From Mycobacteriales bacterium (GTDB taxonomy: Bacteria; Actinomycetota; Actinomycetes; JAFAQI01), in assembly GCA_035504215.1 (NCBI GenBank), contig DATJSI010000006.1:1-50067 (forward strand): a stretch of 50,067 bases of DNA. Reading direction: 5' to 3'. The first letter of the stretch is position 1, and each line of letters starts with the position of its first letter. A program made the translations under genes and the position numbers. Below are positions 6,709 to 15,794 of the stretch, in pieces. The notes below the pieces were generated by a model. That model searched no databases. It was not told where the DNA came from and worked only from the letters and a program-made list of their open reading frames with translations.

Positions 6709-8505
6709 ATGGCCGACCACGAAACTCACGACTACGACGTCATCGTCATCGGTGCCGGCGGCTCCGGTTTGCGCGCCGCGATCGCTGCGCACGAGGCGGG
6801 TGCGCGTACGGCGGTGGTCACCAAGTCGCTGCTCGGCAAGGCGCACACCGTCATGGCGGAGGGTGGCATCGCGGCGTCCATGGGCAACGTGTGGCCCGAG
6901 GACAACTGGCGGGTGCACTTCCGCGACACGATGCGCGGCGGCAAGATGCTGAACAACTGGCGGATGGCCCAGCTGCATGCACAGGAAGCCCCGGACCGGG
7001 TGTGGGAGCTCGAGGAGTGGGGCGCGCTGTTCGACCGGACCAAGGACGGCAAGATCTCCCAGCGCGACTTCGGCGGACACCGCTACGCGCGGCTCGCCCA
7101 TGTCGGCGACCGGACCGGTCTGGAGATGATCCGCACCCTCCAGCAGCACGCGGTCGATCTCGGCATCGACGTCTACATGGAGTGCACGGTCACCCGGCTG
7201 CTCAAGAACGGCGACGCGATCGCCGGGACATTCGGCTACTGGCGCGAGACGGGATCGTTCATCCAGCTCAACGCTCCCGCGGTCATCATCGCGACCGGTG
7301 GCATCGGCAAGTCGTTCAAAGTCACCAGCAACTCGTGGGAGTACACCGGCGACGGGCATGCGCTCGCTCTGTCGGCGGGCGCCAACCTGATCAACATGGA
7401 GTTCGTCCAGTTCCACCCGACCGGCATGGTGTGGCCGCTGTCGGTGCGCGGGCTGCTGATCACGGAGTCGGTCCGCGGCGAGGGCGGCGTGCTGCGCAAC
7501 TCCGAGGGCAAGCGCTTCATGTTCGACTACATCAGCGACTACTTCAAAGCCGAGACCGCCGACACCGAGGAAGAAGCCGATCGCTGGTACGACGACCACA
7601 TCAACAACCGGCGCCCGCCGGAGCTGCTCCCTCGCGACGAGGTGGCGCGCGCGATCAACTCCGAGATCAAGGCCGGTCGAGGGTCACCTCACGGCGGCGT
7701 CTACCTCGACATCGCGACCAGGCGCAGCGCGGCCGACATCCACAAGCGGCTGCCGTCGATGTACCACCAGTTCAAGGAGCTGGCCGACGTCGACATCACG
7801 ACCGACCCGATGGAGGTCGCGCCGACCTGCCACTACGTGATGGGCGGGATCGAGGTCGATCCCGAGACGCAGGCGGCGACCGTGTCCGGACTGTTCGCGG
7901 TCGGCGAGGCGTCCGGCGGCATGCACGGCTCGAACCGGCTCGGCGGCAACTCGCTGAGCGACCTGCTGGTGTTCGGCAAGCGGGCGGGAGAGTTCGCCGC
8001 CGACTACGCCGCGAAGCTGCCGAGTCGGCAGGTGGCGACCGACGCCGATGTCAACGCGGCGGTCACGGCCGCGCTCAAGCCCTTCGAGACGAAGGGCGGC
8101 GAGAACGCCTACGCCGTACAGAGCGAGCTGCAGGACGTGATGTTCGACCTCGTCGGGATCATTCGCAACGCGGAGGAGATGCAGCGGGCGCTCGAGCAGA
8201 TCGAGAAGTTCAAGACCCGGGCCGCTGCGGTCACTGTCGAAGGCGGCCGCGCCTACAACCCCGGCTGGCACGTCGCGCTCGACATCAACAACATGCTCAC
8301 CGTCTCCGAGGCGTGTGCCCGCGCCGCGCTGGAGCGCAAGGAGAGCCGCGGCGGGCACACACGCGACGACTACCCGGCGACCGACCCGCACTGGGGCACG
8401 ATCAACCTCATCGTCACGCAGAAGGGCGGCAAGATCGCGATCGAGCACAAGCCGCTGCCGCAGATGCCCGAAGATCTCGCCGAGCTGTTCGAGGAGAGCC
8501 ACTGA
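6709..8505 (+). CDS. sdhA: Succinate dehydrogenase / fumarate reductase flavoprotein subunit
   Basis: A 598-residue flavoprotein. The dinucleotide-binding motif is VIVIGAGGSGLRAA near residue 12. LGKAHTVMAEGGIAASMGN contains the His (about 46) expected to carry covalent FAD. The segments FVQFHPTGM and HGSNRLGGNSLSDLLVFGKR hold the dicarboxylate-binding and capping-domain residues. The C-terminal helical domain is complete. ATG 6709 is preferred because AGGTGG lies 8 bases before it; GTG 6697, directly after the sdhC stop, would add four residues. The gene ends in an ATGA-type overlap with sdhB. The enzyme oxidises succinate to fumarate and passes electrons to the Fe/S subunit. Confidence 0.93.
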   Translation: MADHETHDYDVIVIGAGGSGLRAAIAAHEAGARTAVVTKSLLGKAHTVMAEGGIAASMGNVWPEDNWRVHFRDTMRGGKMLNNWRMAQLHAQEAPDRVWELEEWGALFDRTKDGKISQRDFGGHRYARLAHVGDRTGLEMIRTLQQHAVDLGIDVYMECTVTRLLKNGDAIAGTFGYWRETGSFIQLNAPAVIIATGGIGKSFKVTSNSWEYTGDGHALALSAGANLINMEFVQFHPTGMVWPLSVRGLLITESVRGEGGVLRNSEGKRFMFDYISDYFKAETADTEEEADRWYDDHINNRRPPELLPRDEVARAINSEIKAGRGSPHGGVYLDIATRRSAADIHKRLPSMYHQFKELADVDITTDPMEVAPTCHYVMGGIEVDPETQAATVSGLFAVGEASGGMHGSNRLGGNSLSDLLVFGKRAGEFAADYAAKLPSRQVATDADVNAAVTAALKPFETKGGENAYAVQSELQDVMFDLVGIIRNAEEMQRALEQIEKFKTRAAAVTVEGGRAYNPGWHVALDINNMLTVSEACARAALERKESRGGHTRDDYPATDPHWGTINLIVTQKGGKIAIEHKPLPQMPEDLAELFEESH

Positions 8506-9467
8506 TGGCGCACGACTTGCACCTGCGGGTCTGGCGCGGGGATGGCGACGGGGGCGACTTCGTCGACTACACCGTGCCGGTCGAGGAGGGCGAGGTCGTG
8601 CTCGATGCCCTGCACCGGCTCCAGGCGACCCAGGCCGGCGACCTCGCGATCCGGTGGAACTGCAAGGCCGGCAAGTGCGGGTCCTGCAGCGCCGAGATCA
8701 ACGGCAAGCCGCGGCTGATGTGCATGACCCGGCTGTCGATCTTCGAGCCCGGCGAGACGATCACCGTCAACCCGATGCGCACCTTCCCCGTCATTAGAGA
8801 CCTCGTGACGGACGTGTCGTTCAACTTCGAGAAGGCCCGCGAGGTGCCTTCCTTCGCACCGCCGTCGGACAACGTGGGCGGCAAGTTCCGGATGGCGCAG
8901 GTCGATGTCGACCGCAGCCAGGAGTTCCGCAAGTGCATCGAATGCTTCTTGTGCCAGAACACCTGCCACGTCATCCGCGACCACGAGGAGAACAAGCCGG
9001 CGTTCGCCGGGCCACGGTTCTTCATCCGCTACGCCGAGCTCGATATGCACCCGCTCGACACCCACGACCGCAAGCTGATGGCGCAGGAACAAGAAGGCCT
9101 CGGTTTGTGCAACATCACGAAGTGCTGCACCGAGGTCTGCCCGGAGAACATCCGGATCACCGACAACGCAATCATTCCGATGAAGGAGCGCGTGGTCGAC
9201 TCGAAGTACGACCCCGTGCTCTTCCTCGGCTCGAAGATCGGGATGCGCAAGAGTGACCGTAGCCCGGTCGGCCCGGCCGCCGGCCGTGGGGTGAGCCCGA
9301 TCAAGCACCCGGAGAAGACTGCGGGCGGCGAGGTCGCCGCGGCGGTGGCGAGCGAGCCGGGCGAGAGCGCGCTGCGCAAAGCGGCGCTCCCGGCGGCCGG
9401 TGCGACCGGCGCCGCGGCGGGCGTCGGCTTCCTGGCCTGGGCGTTACGACGGCGTCGGACCAGCTGA
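8505..9467 (+). CDS. sdhB: Succinate dehydrogenase iron-sulfur subunit with C-terminal membrane tail
   Basis: A 320-residue Fe/S subunit. The [2Fe-2S] cysteines are at 53, 58, 61 and 73 (CKAGKCGSC...MC). The second domain has CIECFLCQNTC (144-154) and LCNITKCCTEVCPEN (202-214) for the [4Fe-4S] and [3Fe-4S] clusters. The family core ends near residue 250, but about 70 more residues follow. These are a Gly/Ala/Pro/Lys linker and a hydrophobic run (about 295-314) capped by RRRR, which looks like a tail anchor. Mycobacterial Sdh1 Fe/S subunits are near 248 residues, so the extension is unusual. ATG 8505 overlaps the sdhA stop (TGATG, 8503-8507). Confidence 0.9.
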   Translation: MAHDLHLRVWRGDGDGGDFVDYTVPVEEGEVVLDALHRLQATQAGDLAIRWNCKAGKCGSCSAEINGKPRLMCMTRLSIFEPGETITVNPMRTFPVIRDLVTDVSFNFEKAREVPSFAPPSDNVGGKFRMAQVDVDRSQEFRKCIECFLCQNTCHVIRDHEENKPAFAGPRFFIRYAELDMHPLDTHDRKLMAQEQEGLGLCNITKCCTEVCPENIRITDNAIIPMKERVVDSKYDPVLFLGSKIGMRKSDRSPVGPAAGRGVSPIKHPEKTAGGEVAAAVASEPGESALRKAALPAAGATGAAAGVGFLAWALRRRRTS

Positions 9468-10282
9468 GCCCGCCGCAGCCGGCCGACCTGCTGGAGCTGG
9501 CAGTCGATCTGGCGCGTGCGGCCGGCGAGGTGCTGCGCGCCCGTCCCGAGCATGTCGATGTTGCCGCGACAAAGACCAGTCCGACGGACGTCGTCACGGA
9601 GATGGACCGGTCGGCGGAACGCGCGATCCTGGACCGGTTGCTGGCGGTCCGGCCGGACGACTCGGTCGTCAGCGAGGAGAGCGCCGCACGGGTCGGGACG
9701 AGCGCGGTGCGTTGGTACGTCGACCCGCTCGACGGCACCGTCAACTACCTGTACGGGCTACCGCACTACGCGGTCTCGATCGCTGCCGAGGTCGACGGCG
9801 TAACGGCCTGCGGCGTGGTTCTCGACGTGGACCGCAAAGTGGAGTTCACCGCGCTGCGTGGCGAGGGTGCTTGGCGGGACGGCGTACCGATCCGGTGCTC
9901 GGCGGAAGGTGACCTCGGACGTTCGCTCGTCGGCACCGGCTTCAACTACGAGGTCGCCCGCCGCACGATCCAGGCTCGGGCCGTCGCAACCGTGCTCCCG
10001 CTCGTGCGTGACATCCGCCGGTTCGGGTCCGCCGCGCTGGACCTCTGTGATGTCGCCTGCGGCCGGCTGGACGCGTTCTACGAAGCCGGAATGAACGAGT
10101 GGGACTGGGCGGCCGGTGCGTTGATCGCCCGGGAGGCCGGCGCACGGGTGGACGGCCTGAACGGGCGCCCGCCCGGCAACCACACGACAATCGCGGCGAA
10201 CCCGGTGTTGTTCGACCTGCTGCATCATGTACTGGTAGCCGCAGACGCGGACGGGGAGAACGGCGACACGACGGGAGACTGA
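9464..10282 (+). CDS. Inositol monophosphatase family protein, probably with a CTG start
   Basis: A phosphatase of the IMPase/FBPase superfamily: VVTEMDR and VSEESA supply metal ligands, WYVDPLDGTVNY is the DPxDGT motif and EWDWAAGALIAREAGA is the C-terminal motif. It likely hydrolyses inositol-1-phosphate or a related sugar phosphate. The first in-frame ATG or GTG is at 9530, but family-like sequence (ADLLELAVDLARAAGEV) begins upstream of it. No in-frame ATG, GTG or TTG occurs in the 120 bases before 9464. The CTG at 9464 overlaps the sdhB stop (CTGA) just as ATGA overlaps do elsewhere, giving 272 residues, a normal family length. The start at 9530 would give 250. Confidence 0.82.
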   Translation: MSPPQPADLLELAVDLARAAGEVLRARPEHVDVAATKTSPTDVVTEMDRSAERAILDRLLAVRPDDSVVSEESAARVGTSAVRWYVDPLDGTVNYLYGLPHYAVSIAAEVDGVTACGVVLDVDRKVEFTALRGEGAWRDGVPIRCSAEGDLGRSLVGTGFNYEVARRTIQARAVATVLPLVRDIRRFGSAALDLCDVACGRLDAFYEAGMNEWDWAAGALIAREAGARVDGLNGRPPGNHTTIAANPVLFDLLHHVLVAADADGENGDTTGD

Positions 10283-10283
10283 G

Positions 10284-11426
10284 ATGTCCACCCGCCCGAG
10301 CCGCTCCGTGCTCGCCATGATCGCGGCCGGCGCGATCTTCGTCCTTCTTGTCGTCGCGACGGCGATCATCGCGACGCTGCATGCCGGCTCCGAACAGGCG
10401 GCAGCTGCGTCGTCCCTCGGCGCCACGCCGTCGGCAACCCCGACGATCCTCACGACACCGCCTGCGGTCGCCGGTGTGCCGCCGCTGTCCAGCCTGACGC
10501 CACCCGACGTTGTCGTGAGCTTGCCCAAAGCGGCCGCACCGCGTGCCTTGCAGCGGCTCGAGCGGCGGCCCGGCGTCAAGGTCGTCGCGGCTGCGTCGCG
10601 CGGCCGGGTGCGCCTTGCCGGCCGCAGCTTGCGGGTCCTCGGAGTGCCGTTGGCGAGCATTCGCGGTTTCACGCCCTCGCTCACCGCGGCGTCGACCGCG
10701 CTGTGGCAGTCCGTTGCACGGGGCGAGATCACGATCAACTACGCGGACAGCAGGCACTACACGCGGCAGCTCGGCGCGACGCTCGTGGCGCACGGCACCG
10801 GCCGGACGAAGACGTTGGTGCGGCTCGGCGCCTTTGCGACGCTCGGAGTTCCCGGCGGGCAGGCGATGGTGTCGGCGGCAGCCGGAGGAGCGCTCGGGCT
10901 GCACCCGCGCCGAGTGCTCTTCATCGCTGCGCCGAAGGTCGGGATCGACACCCTCAAGACCAGCGTCAGCCGCATCTTCGGGCCGCACGCCCGGATCACC
11001 GTCACTCGCGCCGCGCCGGTCGATCAGGCGGTGATGAGCCAGTACGCCGCCACGACCATCCCGTCGACGTACCTCACCCTCTACCGGCAGGCGGCCACGA
11101 CGTGTCCGGGCCTGCCGTGGACAGTGCTGGCAGGGATCGGGACGGTCGAGACCGGCAACGGGCGCGACGTCCACCGCTCCGTCGCCGGAGCGGAAGGGCC
11201 CATGCAGTTCCTGCCCTCGACCTGGGCGACCTGGGGCTACGACGCGGACGGTGACGGCAAGGCGGACATCCACGACCCGGTCGACGCGATCTTCTCCGCG
11301 GCCCGCTACCTGTGCGCCGCCGGAGCCGGTCGCGGCGGCCAGTCACTCGACGACGCGATCTACGCGTACAACCACGCGTGGTGGTACGTCCGTGAAGTGA
11401 TCACGATCGCGAACGAGTACGCGTGA
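10284..11426 (+). CDS. Membrane-anchored lytic transglycosylase
   Basis: A 380-residue exported protein. A short basic N-terminus is followed by a signal anchor (about residues 9-31) and a Ser/Thr/Pro-rich linker to about 70. The last ~110 residues form an MltB/SLT-like transglycosylase domain: VLAGIGTVETGNGRD places the catalytic Glu at 289, and EGPMQFLPSTWATWG (304-318) is the family motif. A DxDxDG-like loop (DADGDGKADIHDP, 320-332) may bind calcium. Cys274 and Cys344 could form a disulfide. Residues 75-250 match no family I recognise. It should cleave peptidoglycan outside the membrane. ATG 10284 follows the phosphatase stop by 1 base, with GGGAGA upstream. Confidence 0.85.
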   Translation: MSTRPSRSVLAMIAAGAIFVLLVVATAIIATLHAGSEQAAAASSLGATPSATPTILTTPPAVAGVPPLSSLTPPDVVVSLPKAAAPRALQRLERRPGVKVVAAASRGRVRLAGRSLRVLGVPLASIRGFTPSLTAASTALWQSVARGEITINYADSRHYTRQLGATLVAHGTGRTKTLVRLGAFATLGVPGGQAMVSAAAGGALGLHPRRVLFIAAPKVGIDTLKTSVSRIFGPHARITVTRAAPVDQAVMSQYAATTIPSTYLTLYRQAATTCPGLPWTVLAGIGTVETGNGRDVHRSVAGAEGPMQFLPSTWATWGYDADGDGKADIHDPVDAIFSAARYLCAAGAGRGGQSLDDAIYAYNHAWWYVREVITIANEYA

Positions 11427-11438
11427 GAGGCTCGCCGC

Positions 11439-13007
11439 ATGGCGGACTACGTGATCGTCGGCGCCGGCTCGGCGGGCTGCGTGGTGGCGGCCCGGCTGAC
11501 CGAGGACCCCGCGGTGTCGGTGACCCTGCTCGAGGCGGGCGGTCGGGACACCGCTCGTAACATCACGGTGCCTGCGGCCTTCGGCCAGCTGTTCCGCACA
11601 GAGGTCGACTGGGACTACGCGACCGAGCCGGAGCCCGGGTGCGACAACCGGGAGATGTACTGGCCCCGCGGCAAGGTGCTCGGCGGGTCCTCGTCGATCA
11701 ACGCGATGATCTACATCCGTGGCAACCGTGCCGACTTCGACGGCTGGCGTGACGGCGGCTGTCCCGGGTGGGGCTACGAGGACGTGTTGCCCTTCTTCCT
11801 GCGCTCCGAGGGCAACGAGCGGGGTGGTTCGACGTACCACAGCGCACGCGGTCCGCTGACCGTCAGTGACCAGCGGTCACCCCACGTCATCACCCGGGCG
11901 TTCGTCGAGGCGGCGGCGCAGGCCGGACTGGCGCTCAACGCGGACTTCAACGGTGCGACCCAGGACGGCATCGGGATCTACCAGGCGACCCAGCACAACG
12001 GTCGGCGGTGCTCGGCCGCCCGGGCGTTCCTCGCTCCAGCCATGAACCGGCCGAACCTCTCCGTCGTCACTGGAGCGCTCGCCGCCCGGGTCATCGTCGA
12101 GCGCGGCCACGCCGCGGGCGTCGAGGCGATCGTCGACGGTCGGCGGCAGGTCTTCCGGGCGGAACGCGAAATCGTGCTCGCCGCGGGTGCCGTCGGCACT
12201 CCGCAGCTGCTCCTGCTCTCCGGAATCGGCCCCGCCGACGACCTGCGCGCGCACGAGATCGACGTCGTCGCCGACTCACCGAACGTCGGACGCAACCTGC
12301 AGGATCACGTGGCGGCGGGGGCGTCCTACCACACACCGCAACCGGTCACGATGGTCGGCGCAGACCGCAACCCCAAGCACATCGCGAACTACCTGTTTCG
12401 TCATCGCGGGCCGTTCTCGTCAGTGGTGGCCGAGGGCGGCGGCTTCGTGAAGACCGATCCGACCCTGGCCGCGCCGGACCTGCAACTGCTGTTCGCGCCG
12501 GCGCTGTTCCTCGATCACGGTTTCACGGACCCTCCGGGTCATGGCATCGTTCTCGCGCCGTACCTCTTGACGCCCGAGAGCCGGGGGAGCATCACCCTTC
12601 GGTCCGCTGATCCAACCGCGAAGCCTCGGATCCAGGCGAACTACTACGCCGAGCCCGCCGATCTCGCCCGCATGGTCGTCGGCCTGCGACTGTGCTTCGA
12701 CATCGCCGCGCAGCCGGCGCTCGCGCCCTACGTCAGTGGCCGCTTCCTTCCGATCGAGGGTGCGGACTCCGACGACGAGCTGACGGCATTCCTGCGCGCG
12801 AAGAGCGAAACGATCTACCACCCGACCAGTACGGCGGCGATGGGCCCGAGCGAGACCGATGTCTGCGACCCGCACCTGCAGGTCCGGGGTGTGACCGGAC
12901 TGCGGGTTGCCGACGCTTCGATCATGCCGACGGTCACCCGAGGCAACACGAATGCGCCGACGATCATGATCGGCGAGAAGGCCGCGGACCTGATCCGTAC
13001 GGCCTGA
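11439..13007 (+). CDS. GMC family oxidoreductase (choline dehydrogenase-like)
   Basis: A 522-residue FAD alcohol dehydrogenase of the glucose-methanol-choline family. The N-terminus has YVIVGAGSAGCVVAARL. GKVLGGSSSINAMIYIRGN is the first GMC signature, and AAGAVGTPQLLLLSGIGP is the second. The C-terminus has the catalytic His in YHPTSTAAMG and Asn in TRGNTNAPTIMIGEKAADLI. Members oxidise primary alcohols such as choline; the substrate here is unknown. AGAGG lies 8 bases before ATG 11439. It follows the transglycosylase by 12 bases and may share its transcript. Confidence 0.92.
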   Translation: MADYVIVGAGSAGCVVAARLTEDPAVSVTLLEAGGRDTARNITVPAAFGQLFRTEVDWDYATEPEPGCDNREMYWPRGKVLGGSSSINAMIYIRGNRADFDGWRDGGCPGWGYEDVLPFFLRSEGNERGGSTYHSARGPLTVSDQRSPHVITRAFVEAAAQAGLALNADFNGATQDGIGIYQATQHNGRRCSAARAFLAPAMNRPNLSVVTGALAARVIVERGHAAGVEAIVDGRRQVFRAEREIVLAAGAVGTPQLLLLSGIGPADDLRAHEIDVVADSPNVGRNLQDHVAAGASYHTPQPVTMVGADRNPKHIANYLFRHRGPFSSVVAEGGGFVKTDPTLAAPDLQLLFAPALFLDHGFTDPPGHGIVLAPYLLTPESRGSITLRSADPTAKPRIQANYYAEPADLARMVVGLRLCFDIAAQPALAPYVSGRFLPIEGADSDDELTAFLRAKSETIYHPTSTAAMGPSETDVCDPHLQVRGVTGLRVADASIMPTVTRGNTNAPTIMIGEKAADLIRTA

Positions 13008-13097
13008 GACGCCGCTGCGGGTTCGCGGCGGTGGAGTCGCGGGTAGGTCTCATGGTGAGCCGGTGACGTTCTCTAGCTCCGAGGAGTGACTCGCATC

Positions 13098-13940
13098 GTG
13101 ACTGCTGTACCGCAGATCCTGCTGAACAACGGCCGCTCGATCCCGCAGTTCGGCTTCGGCGTGTTCCAGATCCCGCCCAACGAGACCGTCGAGGCGGTGA
13201 CTACGGCGCTCGAGGCGGGCTACCGCCATATCGACACCGCAGAGATGTACGGCAACGAACGCGAGGTCGGCGAGGCCGTGCGCAAGTCGGGCATCGACCG
13301 TTCGGACGTCTTCGTCACGAGCAAGCTCAACAACGCCTTCCATCTGCCCGATGACGCCCGACAGGCGTTCGACCGGACCCTGGACGAGCTCGGCTTCGAC
13401 TACGTCGACCTGTTCCTCATCCACTGGCCGCTACCGACCCGCTATGGCGGCGACTTCGTCTCGACCTGGGCAACGCTCGAGGAGTTCTACCGCGACGGTC
13501 GCGCCCGGTCGATCGGCGTGTCGAACTTCCAGCCGAACCATCTGCACCGGTTGAAGAACGAATGCACCGTCGTGCCAGCGGTCGACCAGGTCGAGGTTCA
13601 CCCGTACCTGACCCAGGACGACCTACGGCGGGCGTGCGCCGACATGCAGATCGCGGTCGAGGCGTGGTCGCCGATCGCACAGGGCAAGGTCCTTCAGGAT
13701 CCCACCATCGTCGAGATCGCCGACCGGGTCGGGAAGACGCCGGCGCAGGTGGTGCTGCGGTGGCACATCGAGCGCGGCGACATCGTGTTCCCGAAGTCGG
13801 TCACGCCGGAGCGCATCCGGGAGAACATCGACATCTTCGACTTCGAGCTCAGCGGCACCGACGTCGAGGCGATCAGTGCGCTCAACCGCAATGAGCGCAC
13901 CGGGCCGGACCCGGACACGTTCGACCTGATCCCGAGCTAG
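13098..13940 (+). CDS. Aldo-keto reductase
   Basis: A 280-residue NADPH-dependent aldo-keto reductase with the catalytic tetrad visible: Asp46 and Tyr51 in GYRHIDTAEMYGNE, Lys76 in VFVTSKLNNAF and His109 in LFLIHWPLP. GVSNFQPNHL and VFPKSVTPERIRENIDIFDF are also family signatures, the latter for NADP(H). GTG 13098 has GAGGAG 12 bases upstream; GTG 13086, which abuts that site, would add four residues. Similar enzymes reduce 2,5-diketo-D-gluconate or methylglyoxal. It is convergent with the sigma factor gene, and the two stops interlock in the palindrome CTAG at 13937-13940. Confidence 0.92.
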   Translation: MTAVPQILLNNGRSIPQFGFGVFQIPPNETVEAVTTALEAGYRHIDTAEMYGNEREVGEAVRKSGIDRSDVFVTSKLNNAFHLPDDARQAFDRTLDELGFDYVDLFLIHWPLPTRYGGDFVSTWATLEEFYRDGRARSIGVSNFQPNHLHRLKNECTVVPAVDQVEVHPYLTQDDLRRACADMQIAVEAWSPIAQGKVLQDPTIVEIADRVGKTPAQVVLRWHIERGDIVFPKSVTPERIRENIDIFDFELSGTDVEAISALNRNERTGPDPDTFDLIPS

Positions 13941-15217
13941 CCGCTTCGCCCGGCACCGGCGGCCGCACGGGCGCGCGCTTGCGACAGCTCGCGCTCCCGG
14001 CCGTTGGTGCTGAGCGCGGCCGCGCGCTCGAACTCGACCCTCGCTTCGTCGAAGCGGCCCAGTTTCTCCAGCAGGTCGCCGCGCACGCTGGGGAGCAGGT
14101 GATAGCTCGCCAGCTCCTTGCTGTGCGCGATCGCGTCGACCAGGTCGAGCCCGGCTTGCGGTCCCGCCACCATCGAGACCGCGACCGCGCGGTTGAGCTC
14201 GATGACCGGCGACGGGCGAAGCGCGGCCAGCTCGGCATATAGGCCCGCCATCCGGGCCCATTCGGTCTCCTCGGCGTGGAAGGCTCGGGCGTGGCAGGCG
14301 GCGATCTCGGCTTGGAGCAGGTAAGGACCCGCAGCGGCGCCGAGCGCATGCCCGCGCGCGATCGCGGCCAAGCCGCGGTTGATGAGCAGCCGGTCCCATC
14401 TCGTGCGGTCCTGGTCGAGCAGGAGGATCGGCGTACCGTCGGGCGCGGTACGCGCCGGCAGCCGGGACGATTGGATCTCCATCAGCGCGACCAGGCCGTG
14501 CACCTCCGGCTCTTCGGGCATCAGCTCGGCAAGCACGCGGCCGAGGCGTAGCGCGTCGGAGCAGAGCGCTGGTCGCATCCAGTCCTCGCCGGCCGTTGCC
14601 GAGTAGCCCTCGTTGTAGATCAGGTAGACGACCTCGAGGACCGCGTCCAGTCGGGCCGTTCGCTCGGCGCCGGCGGCCGGAACTTCGAAAGGGACGTTGG
14701 CCTTGGCGATCGCCTTCTTCGCCCGGACGATCCGTTGTGCAATGGTCGGCTCGGGCACGAGGTAGGCGCGGGCGACCTCTGTGGTGCTGAGGCCACCCAG
14801 CATGCGCAGCGTCAGCGCTGCCCGCGACGGCATCGGAAGAACCGGGTGGCAGGCGACGAAGACGAGCCGCAGCAGGTCGTCGTCGATGTCGTCGTCGACC
14901 ACCCGTTCGAGGTCGGGGTCGTGGCCGGCCTCGGCAGAGGCAAGGTCTCGGCCGATCTCGGCGTACTTGCGCTCCAGCCGGCGGTTGCGGCGGAACAGGT
15001 CGATCGCCCGGCGCTTCGCGACGCTCATCAGCCACGCGCCGGCGTTGCGCGGGACGCCGCTGTCCGGCCACTGCTCGAGCGCGGCTACCACGGCGTCCTG
15101 GGCGAGGTCCTCGGCGAGGCCGACGTCTCCGGTGTAACGAGCCAGGCCGGCCACGAGCCGGGGGAACTCGATCCGTACGACGGACTCGACCGCCTCGGCC
15201 GTCGTGGAGTCGGTCAC
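13937..15217 (-). CDS. ECF42-type RNA polymerase sigma factor with C-terminal extension
   Basis: A 426-residue sigma-70 family protein, twice the usual ECF length. Region 2 occupies about residues 10-85 (AEDLAQDAVVAALEQWP, AWLMSVAKRRAIDLFRR). Region 4 is about 115-170 (LGGLSTTEVARAYLVPEPTIAQRIVRAKKAI). The linker after it has VYLIYNEGYSAT (197-208), and the C-terminal ~200 residues are helical and TPR/DUF6596-like. This layout defines the ECF42 group, whose extension is needed for activity and which is typically linked to YCII/DGPF proteins. A DGPF gene lies 2.2 kb away (17376-17726) on the same strand. The start is GTG 15217 with GGAGG close upstream. There is no anti-sigma gene nearby, as expected for ECF42. 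Confidence 0.88.
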   Translation of the reverse strand: MTDSTTAEAVESVVRIEFPRLVAGLARYTGDVGLAEDLAQDAVVAALEQWPDSGVPRNAGAWLMSVAKRRAIDLFRRNRRLERKYAEIGRDLASAEAGHDPDLERVVDDDIDDDLLRLVFVACHPVLPMPSRAALTLRMLGGLSTTEVARAYLVPEPTIAQRIVRAKKAIAKANVPFEVPAAGAERTARLDAVLEVVYLIYNEGYSATAGEDWMRPALCSDALRLGRVLAELMPEEPEVHGLVALMEIQSSRLPARTAPDGTPILLLDQDRTRWDRLLINRGLAAIARGHALGAAAGPYLLQAEIAACHARAFHAEETEWARMAGLYAELAALRPSPVIELNRAVAVSMVAGPQAGLDLVDAIAHSKELASYHLLPSVRGDLLEKLGRFDEARVEFERAAALSTNGRERELSQARARAAAGAGRSG

Positions 15218-15353
15218 GACCTCCGATCAGACCAGATCTTCGGCCTCGCGGCCACTTCTGCGCAGGTTCGGGAGGCGTGCGGGTCCGGCGCAAACCGGTC
15301 AGTCAAGCGAGCGGTGGAATCGGCCGATACCGGGACGACGAGGGAGGTGCGTG

Positions 15354-15779
15354 ATGAGCCCGGTCTTTCTGATCGTCGCGGTGGTGTTCGGGTTCGCCGG
15401 CTACGGGGAGGCGCGTCGGTTCGCCCGCCAGTACGGCCGCACGCCGTGGGGTTGGGACCCATGGGTGTGGGCCGTGATCATGTTCCTCTCCTTCTTGATC
15501 GGCCTGGTGCTGATCGCGATCGCCGAGCGGCAGGGCCGGGATCACCCGCAGCGCCCGATCTCGCAGCAGCCGCAACTCGCGTACGCCGGCTACGGCGCCG
15601 GGGTGCCTGCGGCGGGGATCGATCGCAGCGCGCAGTTCGGCATCACCCCCGCGGCCCCGGCGGCGCAGTGGGCGGCCGACCCCAGCGGCCGTCATCAGTA
15701 CCGCTGGTGGGACGGCTCGGCCTGGACCGAGCACGTCGTGACCAACGGAGTGAGCAGCCAGGACCCGGTCAGCGCCTAG
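15354..15779 (+). CDS. DUF2510 membrane protein
   Basis: A 141-residue protein with two membrane segments (about residues 2-18 and 36-57), then a Gln/Pro/Ala-rich linker and a C-terminal DUF2510 domain, seen in WAADPSGRHQYRWWDGSAWTEHV. DUF2510 is a short Trp-rich module common at the ends of actinobacterial membrane proteins; its function is unknown. ATG 15354 has GAGGGAGG 7 bases upstream; the ATG is preceded in frame by a GTG. It is divergent from the ECF42 sigma gene and convergent with the VOC gene. Confidence 0.82.
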   Translation: MSPVFLIVAVVFGFAGYGEARRFARQYGRTPWGWDPWVWAVIMFLSFLIGLVLIAIAERQGRDHPQRPISQQPQLAYAGYGAGVPAAGIDRSAQFGITPAAPAAQWAADPSGRHQYRWWDGSAWTEHVVTNGVSSQDPVSA

Positions 15780-15794
15780 CGAGGGCTTGCCGGG

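Noticed and set aside
6489-8504. Long open extension upstream of sdhB in its frame
   Set aside because: It runs in an alternative frame through sdhC and sdhA and is Arg-rich; sdhB starts at 8505.
13623-15293. Long minus-strand frame of 556 codons overlapping the sigma factor and reductase genes
   Set aside because: It is Arg/Pro-rich without motifs and lies in another frame of the real sigma factor gene; a high-GC shadow.
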